A stretch of 36,556 nucleotides of DNA from an uncultured bacterium. GTDB lineage: Bacteria; Planctomycetota; Phycisphaerae; Phycisphaerales; SM1A02. Numbering within the stretch: the stretch's first letter is position 1; every line of letters begins with the position of its first letter. The stretch spans positions 1 to 36,556 of the forward strand of contig CAIUGT010000128.1 of the NCBI GenBank assembly GCA_903898755.1, written 5' to 3'. The notes under the pieces were generated by a model. That model ran no database searches. It worked only from the letters and a program-made list of their open reading frames with translations, and was not told where the DNA came from. Below are positions 32,141 through 36,556 of this stretch, piece by piece. The translations under genes and the position numbers were made by a program.

Positions 32141-32770
32141 ATGACATCGCACGCATCAACTCTTGATGCCCGCGTCTTGGTGCTGAATCGGCTCTATGGT
32201 GCGATACGCATCATCGATGCCGCTCGCGCTTTCTCTCTTCTATTTCGTGAACTGGCCGAGGTCATCAATGTTGAGGATGGCTCGTATATGAATTACACCT
32301 TCAACACGTGGAGTGAGGTCTCCGTGTTGCAGCGCGAGTACGAGTGCGAGCAACACGACTGGGTGCACACGTCGCGCTTGGTGATTGCGGTGCCAAAAAT
32401 TATCCGCTTGTTCCGCTACGACCGCTTTCCAAAACAGCAAGTGAAATTAAATCGCCGCAACATTTACGCGCGCGATGAAAGCCGCTGCCAATATTGCGGC
32501 AGACATTTTTCCACCAAGGAACTCACGCTTGACCATGTCAAGCCGCGTGTGCAAGGCGGAGAGAATTCGTGGGAAAATTTGGTGTGCGCCTGCGTGAAAT
32601 GCAACGCGCGCAAAGGCGGTCGAACTCCCATTCAATCTGGAATGAAGCTTATTCGTGCGCCATTTCGCCCAAAACGAAATCCAGCCATCGCGCTGCGTTT
32701 GGGCAGTCCCAAGTATCAAAGCTGGAAAGCGTTCTTGGATGACGCCTATTGGTCGATTGAATTGACCTGA
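32141..32770 (+). CDS. HNH endonuclease domain protein
   Basis: A 209-residue protein with an N-terminal domain (about 1-100) beginning LDARVLVLNRLYGAIRIIDA and a C-terminal HNH zinc-finger nuclease domain (about 105-170). The nuclease domain has CQYCGRHF (C116, C119), the HNH core LTLDHVKPRVQGG (H132), the Asn in SWENLVCAC, and the second Cys pair CVKC (C151, C154) with NARKGGRTP. This architecture is found as a single conserved copy in many bacteria, often far from phage or restriction genes, and its cellular role is not established. There is nothing mobile in the surrounding sequence. The start is fixed by GGAGG 9 nt upstream. Confidence 0.9.
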   Translation: MTSHASTLDARVLVLNRLYGAIRIIDAARAFSLLFRELAEVINVEDGSYMNYTFNTWSEVSVLQREYECEQHDWVHTSRLVIAVPKIIRLFRYDRFPKQQVKLNRRNIYARDESRCQYCGRHFSTKELTLDHVKPRVQGGENSWENLVCACVKCNARKGGRTPIQSGMKLIRAPFRPKRNPAIALRLGSPKYQSWKAFLDDAYWSIELT

Positions 32771-32866
32771 ATATTCCATTGGTACTCACGCCAAGGCGCC
32801 CGCAGGACAAGCATCGTCAGTCACGCATTGATGGTGATTGTGTTTTGCAAAACCCCGCGCTTGAAA

Positions 32867-34408
32867 TCACATCTGAAATAGAATCACGTTCAGCGCAAGC
32901 ACCGTTGCGTTCTGAATTCCGTGCGCGATCATTCCAGGAAATACGCTGCCGCTCCACTCGCGCGTGATGCAGAACGCGCACGCCAATCCCGCCAGAGCTG
33001 GCGCCACAAACGCGCCTTGCGGATGAATGCCCGCGAAGATTGTTCCGCTGATCACCATTGAAAAAATCATCGAGGCCACCACGCCCCACTTGTTTGTGCC
33101 TTGGCGAAGATGTCCGTAGAGCACGCCGCGAAAAATAATCTCCTCCGTGATGGGCGCGGCCACGCACGCCAATGCGAAGAGCATGAATAATTCCATGGGA
33201 TTGGCTTTGTCAATGAGTTCCTGAATTGGGTGCGTGGGATTTCCTAGGTTGGGCACATTGAAGAACCAACCCATGCCCAGGCCAATCAAAAGACCCAAGC
33301 CCATCAGCGGTAGCGCCGTCACGTAGGAAATGGCGGCCTTCCACAGCAACTGAAAAAACCCTTGATTCCAGCGCAAACCGATCAGATCCATGAGTGCGCC
33401 CATTGAAAGTCCGCGCCACCGCGCCCATGCAAGCGCGCCTAAGGCCGCGAACATGAGTGCGCCTGACAGCACCAAACGCCAGGGAGATTCTGGGTCCACC
33501 GGCACCAACATGGCGGCGAATTGCAATCCTAAGAACAAGACAAACCATGCCACAAAGGTTTCGCCAAGAATGAGCGATGTGTTGGCGCGAGATGTGATTG
33601 CGGAACCAATTTTGCGCGTCAGCCCCATCACGATCAGCGTGATCAACGCGGCGATACCGCATGCGCCAAATCCCATGAACCAGATGGCGGCGAAACCCAA
33701 CACCAACATGAACTTCAAGTCGCTTTCTTGCAACTCGCTCAACGCGTGTTCGTCGGCAGAAATTTTTGCCTGCGCAAATGTTCCAAACCATCCAAGTCGC
33801 TGCTGCAACAATTCAAATTGCTCCTGAGTTGGCGGCGCAGCCAATGTGGAACTGGACTCAGTAGCACTTGATTGATGTGCACTTGCGTCCGATGCAGGCC
33901 ATGCGTTCACGACGGCGCTTGTGGCATTGAGCAGCGCCGCATCGCTCGCTTTATCATTCGCTTTGTCATCCGAGTCGCCACTGTCACTATCAAAACCCTT
34001 CGCCGCCAAATCAATTTGTTCGCCGGCCTCGGCTTTCATTCCAAAGTTGACCATGACAATTGCGCTGGCAAGTTGATCCAATGGCGCGTCGCCTAAAACC
34101 AAATCCTGCTCCGAAGTTGCGCCAGCCGGCGCGGCCATGGAGCGCGCCACCACCAACAATCGCCCGCGCAACTCCGTGCTGGAAGAAACATGCTCCTCTT
34201 GAAACGGCTCGCTCTCCGCTTCAGTTGCTTCGGTATCTGGCTTCATGGCATGCGCTTCATCAGCTCCAGCCAACTCGCTCTCTTTATGCATGAGTCCCAG
34301 GTCAATTTCCGTGTTTTTAGGATTCGCCCTATGCGGCACATAAATCGACACCCCAGCAACCCCAAGAATCAGGACCCAAATGGCTACGGCGTGTAGAAAT
34401 CGCTGCAT
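32867..34408 (-). CDS. CPBP-family (Abi/CAAX-like) intramembrane metalloprotease with long acidic N-terminal region
   Basis: A 513-residue membrane protein. A single N-terminal helix (about 6-24) is followed by a long acidic, Ser/Ala-rich region (about 30-225) containing hydrophilic low-complexity parts. Several membrane helices follow from about residue 230. The CPBP motifs are at the C-terminus: ITEEIIFRGVLYGHLR (EExxxR), FAGIHPQGAF (His), and GMIAHGIQNA (His). Relatives cleave prenylated proteins or peptides, or process bacteriocins; here no peptide substrate is adjacent. The N-terminal region is larger than in typical 250-300 residue members. TATTGT stands 6 nt before the ATG. It is divergent from rplM. 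Confidence 0.87.
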   Translation of the reverse strand: MQRFLHAVAIWVLILGVAGVSIYVPHRANPKNTEIDLGLMHKESELAGADEAHAMKPDTEATEAESEPFQEEHVSSSTELRGRLLVVARSMAAPAGATSEQDLVLGDAPLDQLASAIVMVNFGMKAEAGEQIDLAAKGFDSDSGDSDDKANDKASDAALLNATSAVVNAWPASDASAHQSSATESSSTLAAPPTQEQFELLQQRLGWFGTFAQAKISADEHALSELQESDLKFMLVLGFAAIWFMGFGACGIAALITLIVMGLTRKIGSAITSRANTSLILGETFVAWFVLFLGLQFAAMLVPVDPESPWRLVLSGALMFAALGALAWARWRGLSMGALMDLIGLRWNQGFFQLLWKAAISYVTALPLMGLGLLIGLGMGWFFNVPNLGNPTHPIQELIDKANPMELFMLFALACVAAPITEEIIFRGVLYGHLRQGTNKWGVVASMIFSMVISGTIFAGIHPQGAFVAPALAGLACAFCITREWSGSVFPGMIAHGIQNATVLALNVILFQM

Positions 34409-34414
34409 TCCAGC

Positions 34415-34420
34415 ACAATA
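34415..34420 (-). promoter_or_regulatory. Putative -10 box (TATTGT), leaderless CPBP protease gene
   Basis: TATTGT on the minus strand ends 6 nt before the ATG at 34408. Confidence 0.5.
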
Positions 34421-34519
34421 GCGGGTTTGAGCGCGCCGCGAACTCGTTGCAGGCGGCTAAACAAGCCCGCCTGGGTCGCAAAGATCCAAGAATCCACCGC
34501 CAAAAAACTGCCCCGCCGC

Positions 34520-34547
34520 TTGACAGAAACAGCAAAGTTTCTATCCT
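34520..34547 (+). promoter_or_regulatory. Promoter TTGACA-16-TATCCT of rplM-rpsI
   Basis: A perfect -35 TTGACA (34520-34525) and TATCCT (34542-34547) with a 16-bp spacer stand 34 nt before the rplM ATG. This is the clearest -35 in the window and fits a strong ribosomal-protein promoter. Confidence 0.75.
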
Positions 34548-34581
34548 CCTCGACCCGGCATATTCGCCGGAAACAAATCAA

Positions 34582-35043
34582 ATGCCACGCCAAACCACAT
34601 TTATCAAGCCAGGTACGACCAAACTTTCTTGGAGGCATGTCGATGCAACCAAAATGGTTCTGGGTCGACTCGCCACTGAAGTCGCAACCGTTTTAATGGG
34701 CAAGCATTTGCCCAACTACACACCCAATGTTGATTGCGGCGAGGGTGTGATTGTGACCAACGCATCAAATGTGGCCATCACTGGTCGCAAGTTGGATCTC
34801 AAGACCATTCGTCGATGGAGCGGATATCCAGGTGGACTTCGCGTGCGCAATTACCGCACTGTTTTGGCTGATGATCCGACAACTCTTGTTCAAGAAGCAA
34901 TCATTCGTATGTTGCCACGCGGACGCTTGGGTCGCAAAATGCGAACCCGTCTTCGAATTTTCGCTGGCGCGGAGCACACCTTCGCCGCTCAGCAACCAAC
35001 TAAGCTCGTCATCAAGTCACGAAAGGCTCCAGCGAGTCGCTGA
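34582..35043 (+). CDS. rplM: 50S ribosomal protein L13
   Basis: Early-assembling large-subunit protein, 153 residues. L13 landmarks: WRHVDATKMVLGRLATEVA, LMGKHLPNYTPNVDCGEGVIV, NASNVAITGRKLDLKTI, RWSGYPGGLRVRN, the segment VQEAIIRMLPRGRLGRKM and LRIFAGAEHTFAAQQP. The ATG at 34582 (MPRQTTF) is the right start. The open frame extends 45 codons upstream but crosses the promoter. rpsI follows 8 bp downstream, the universal rplM-rpsI pair. Confidence 0.97.
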   Translation: MPRQTTFIKPGTTKLSWRHVDATKMVLGRLATEVATVLMGKHLPNYTPNVDCGEGVIVTNASNVAITGRKLDLKTIRRWSGYPGGLRVRNYRTVLADDPTTLVQEAIIRMLPRGRLGRKMRTRLRIFAGAEHTFAAQQPTKLVIKSRKAPASR

Positions 35044-35051
35044 GATTTCAC

Positions 35052-35576
35052 ATGAGAACCCAAGATAAATATTCAGATCGAAACCGCGACCGCAACCAAG
35101 ATGGCGAAGAGATGGATTTCGCCCCAGTCGCCGTTGTGAAAGCGCCACCTGCTCCACGCCCGCTTCGCGCGCAAGAGCCAGCTGACAAGTTTGGTTGGTG
35201 GTGGGCCACTGGTCGCCGCAAGACTTCAATCGCTCGCCTTCGCATTAAGCCAGGCAAGGGTGAATTCAAGGTGAATGAGCGTGAATTTGATCAGTTCTTC
35301 GTTGAAGAGCGCGATCGAAAGAACATTCTTGCCGTGATTGAAAAGACCGGCATCAAGGGTCAAATTGATATTCGCGCCACATGCAATGGTGGCGGCGTCA
35401 CTGGTCAGACTGGCGCAGTTTTACTTGCGCTTGCTCGAGCCGTGATGGCCTACGACCCGACTTTGGAAACCGTGCTCCGTGACAACAACTTCTTGACCCG
35501 TGACGCCCGCAAGGTTGAACGCAAGAAGTACGGTCAATCAGGCGCCCGTCGTCGTTTCCAATTCAGCAAGCGTTGA
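35052..35576 (+). CDS. rpsI: 30S ribosomal protein S9 with N-terminal extension
   Basis: Small-subunit protein whose C-terminal tail contacts P-site tRNA. The S9 core starts at about residue 50: ATGRRKTSIARLRIKPG, FFVEERDRKNIL, CNGGGVTGQTGAVLLALARA, RDARKVERKKYGQSGARRRF, ending in FSKR with the invariant Lys-Arg tail. The protein has 174 residues against about 130, because of an extension of about 45 residues that is charged at first and Pro/Ala-rich later, joined to the core by GWWWATGRRK. Such extensions occur in some planctomycetes. Start ATG 8 bp after the rplM stop. Confidence 0.96.
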   Translation: MRTQDKYSDRNRDRNQDGEEMDFAPVAVVKAPPAPRPLRAQEPADKFGWWWATGRRKTSIARLRIKPGKGEFKVNEREFDQFFVEERDRKNILAVIEKTGIKGQIDIRATCNGGGVTGQTGAVLLALARAVMAYDPTLETVLRDNNFLTRDARKVERKKYGQSGARRRFQFSKR

Positions 35577-35733
35577 TTTCTTTGTCTGCGCGTTTGTGCG
35601 AACTGCATTCATGCGGTGGCTTTGTTGCATGGGCGTTGCGCACGCACTCTCGTGAACGCGTGGGCTTTGTTTTCTTTGCGCATGTGCCACGCGACAGGTC
35701 GTGCGCTAACTGACAATTTTTGCGCGCACTTCA
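35577..35733. other. Convergent spacer without a recognisable terminator
   Basis: 157 bp between rpsI and the minus-strand sigma-like gene. I find only short imperfect dyads (e.g. CATGC...GCATG near 35613-35632) and no stem followed by a T-run, unlike the two other ends of highly expressed genes here. Confidence 0.4.
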
Positions 35734-36556
35734 CTACGCGCTAGTTCGAACAAGTTTTCGAAACATGTCCGCGGCCATGATCGCTGCGCGCCGAGGATGA
35801 ATGCCAAGCAATTTCGCGGCGTCATTCATGGTGTGCGGCGTTTCACCTTTCCATCCATAGCGCAGAGAAAGCAGATCGCCGCCAATGGAAGGCGGCGCTT
35901 TCGCCTGCGACAAATCATCCCGCAGTGGGGCCACGCACAACCAAGGAACGCATTGAGATTGCAACGCGGGCGACAATTCAACGCGCTCGTCTGGCGCGGG
36001 TCGGGCGCGAGATTTCCAATGTTTCACCGCTGTTTTCTCGGCAAAGGCGGCGGCCAATGAACCCAACCGAATCGCTCGATCAGTCGCTGGATTTTGCATG
36101 CATTGATCAAGAATTGCGCTAACGCTCTCCAGCGCAATTTCAATGGCTTGGCACATGCGCGCGTTGTGAAGTGAAACCAGCGGCTCACCTGCCATCGCTT
36201 GAAGACGGCCAAGCGCTTCGCCAACCGAACGCTGTACAAGAGTCAGACGAATTCGCGCCGCCCACCGCAAGGCGGTTTCGCAGCGATCAAGATCTATCCA
36301 CAGACTTTCAGTGTTGCTGATTGGGGACGCTTTGGTTGCCACAAGTTTTCGGCTGGACTTTTTATTTGAAACCGTTTTTGTTGGCGTGCCCGCGTTGAAC
36401 ATCACCTGCTCGGCTTGCCACAAAAGAAATCGCAGTGCGGTCAGTTGCATGCCGTCGATGGCAACCATGTTTTTGCGCGCTTGCGACACAGGCGCGAAGG
36501 CCGCAAGAAAATCTCGCGGTTGCGTGGGCCACGCTCCATGCGCCAAATGTTGGCGA
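35734..36556 (-). CDS. Partial protein with sigma-factor region-4-like C-terminus
   Basis: The frame is open to the window edge, so the gene's 5' end is missing; about 273 residues are visible. A TTG at 36546 could be read as a start but is unconvincing. Most of the protein is helical and not recognised. The last 45 or so residues resemble sigma-70 region 4 or a related HTH: LLSLRYGWKGETPHTMNDAAKLLGIHPRRAA in parts, where LRYG, the following helix with DAAKLLGI, and the recognition helix PRRAAIMAADMFRKL align with the usual LRYGLDG, EIGxxLGVSRERVRQIExxALRKL. Several usually conserved Arg/Glu positions of the recognition helix differ. It may be a divergent sigma factor or an anti-sigma-like or HTH regulator. 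Confidence 0.6.
   Translation of the reverse strand, partial: RQHLAHGAWPTQPRDFLAAFAPVSQARKNMVAIDGMQLTALRFLLWQAEQVMFNAGTPTKTVSNKKSSRKLVATKASPISNTESLWIDLDRCETALRWAARIRLTLVQRSVGEALGRLQAMAGEPLVSLHNARMCQAIEIALESVSAILDQCMQNPATDRAIRLGSLAAAFAEKTAVKHWKSRARPAPDERVELSPALQSQCVPWLCVAPLRDDLSQAKAPPSIGGDLLSLRYGWKGETPHTMNDAAKLLGIHPRRAAIMAADMFRKLVRTSA

Noticed and set aside
32141-34408. HNH nuclease plus CPBP (Abi) protein as a phage-defence pair
   Set aside because: The genes are convergent, separately promoted, and each belongs to widespread families not tied to defence. No other defence genes or mobile-element marks are nearby.
1-36556. CRISPR arrays, insertion sequences or integration sites
   Set aside because: No regularly spaced repeats, no transposase or integrase frames and no terminal inverted repeats. 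The tRNA-Thr gene has no duplicated 3' segment nearby.

Overview
The window looks like chromosomal DNA of a Gram-negative bacterium, most probably a planctomycete, perhaps of the Phycisphaerae type. This is inferred from gene content: a tandem DUF1080 secreted protein, a ThiD2-ThiE fusion, several lipoproteins, a stand-alone HNH protein and ribosomal protein S9 with a long N-terminal extension. It is not based on a marker-gene tree. Base composition and codon style look uniform throughout. I see no phage, insertion sequence, CRISPR array or defence island.

Layout. (1) 1-6688, plus strand: arnB (5' end cut by the window), arnC, arnA, arnD and arnT. This is a nearly complete pathway for adding 4-amino-4-deoxy-L-arabinose to lipid A, in the gene order of enterobacteria. 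(2) 6696-10612, minus strand: a GNAT acetyltransferase, a patatin-like lipoprotein and a membrane HAMP-GAF-HD-GYP signalling protein. A tRNA-Thr(UGU) follows at 10729-10800. (3) 10878-16579: mnmG and pepA (divergent), then rpiB and an arginine-phosphatase-like enzyme (minus), an unknown protein (plus) and a small zinc-ribbon membrane protein (minus). (4) 16703-20196: dnaN, then an exported thiol-redox group of redoxin, DsbD-alpha-like protein and a rhodanese-like lipoprotein that lacks its cysteine. (5) 20329-24180: atpG without its usual ATP-synthase neighbours, a metallo-beta-lactamase-fold hydrolase, ThiD2-ThiE, and a superoxide dismutase with two plausible starts. (6) 24360-27648: a lipoprotein and an amidohydrolase whose start codons are only 16 bp apart and divergent, then an M50 membrane protease. 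(7) 27859-29465: the rpsP-trmD-rplS operon with promoter and terminator. (8) 29629-36556: the DUF1080 protein, an unknown protein, the HNH protein, a CPBP membrane protease, rplM-rpsI, and a partial protein with a sigma-factor region-4-like tail.

How it works together. Most of the window is housekeeping: translation and tRNA modification (mnmG, tRNA-Thr, rpsP-trmD-rplS, rplM-rpsI), replication (dnaN), energy (atpG) and cofactor synthesis (thiE). Cell-envelope functions are interspersed: lipid A modification, exported redox proteins, lipoproteins and membrane proteases.

The most informative pattern is regulatory. At 14 separate genes a TAnnnT-like -10 hexamer lies exactly 6 or 7 nt before the start codon, which predicts leaderless mRNAs. 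Ribosomal-protein, redoxin and HNH genes instead have 5' leaders, most with a Shine-Dalgarno sequence. The pattern also settles several start codons. I do not find a clearly new multi-gene system. The best leads are the widespread leaderless architecture, the arn operon in this background, the dual-start superoxide dismutase, the large inverted repeat at the dnaN promoter, and the sigma-like protein at the right edge.
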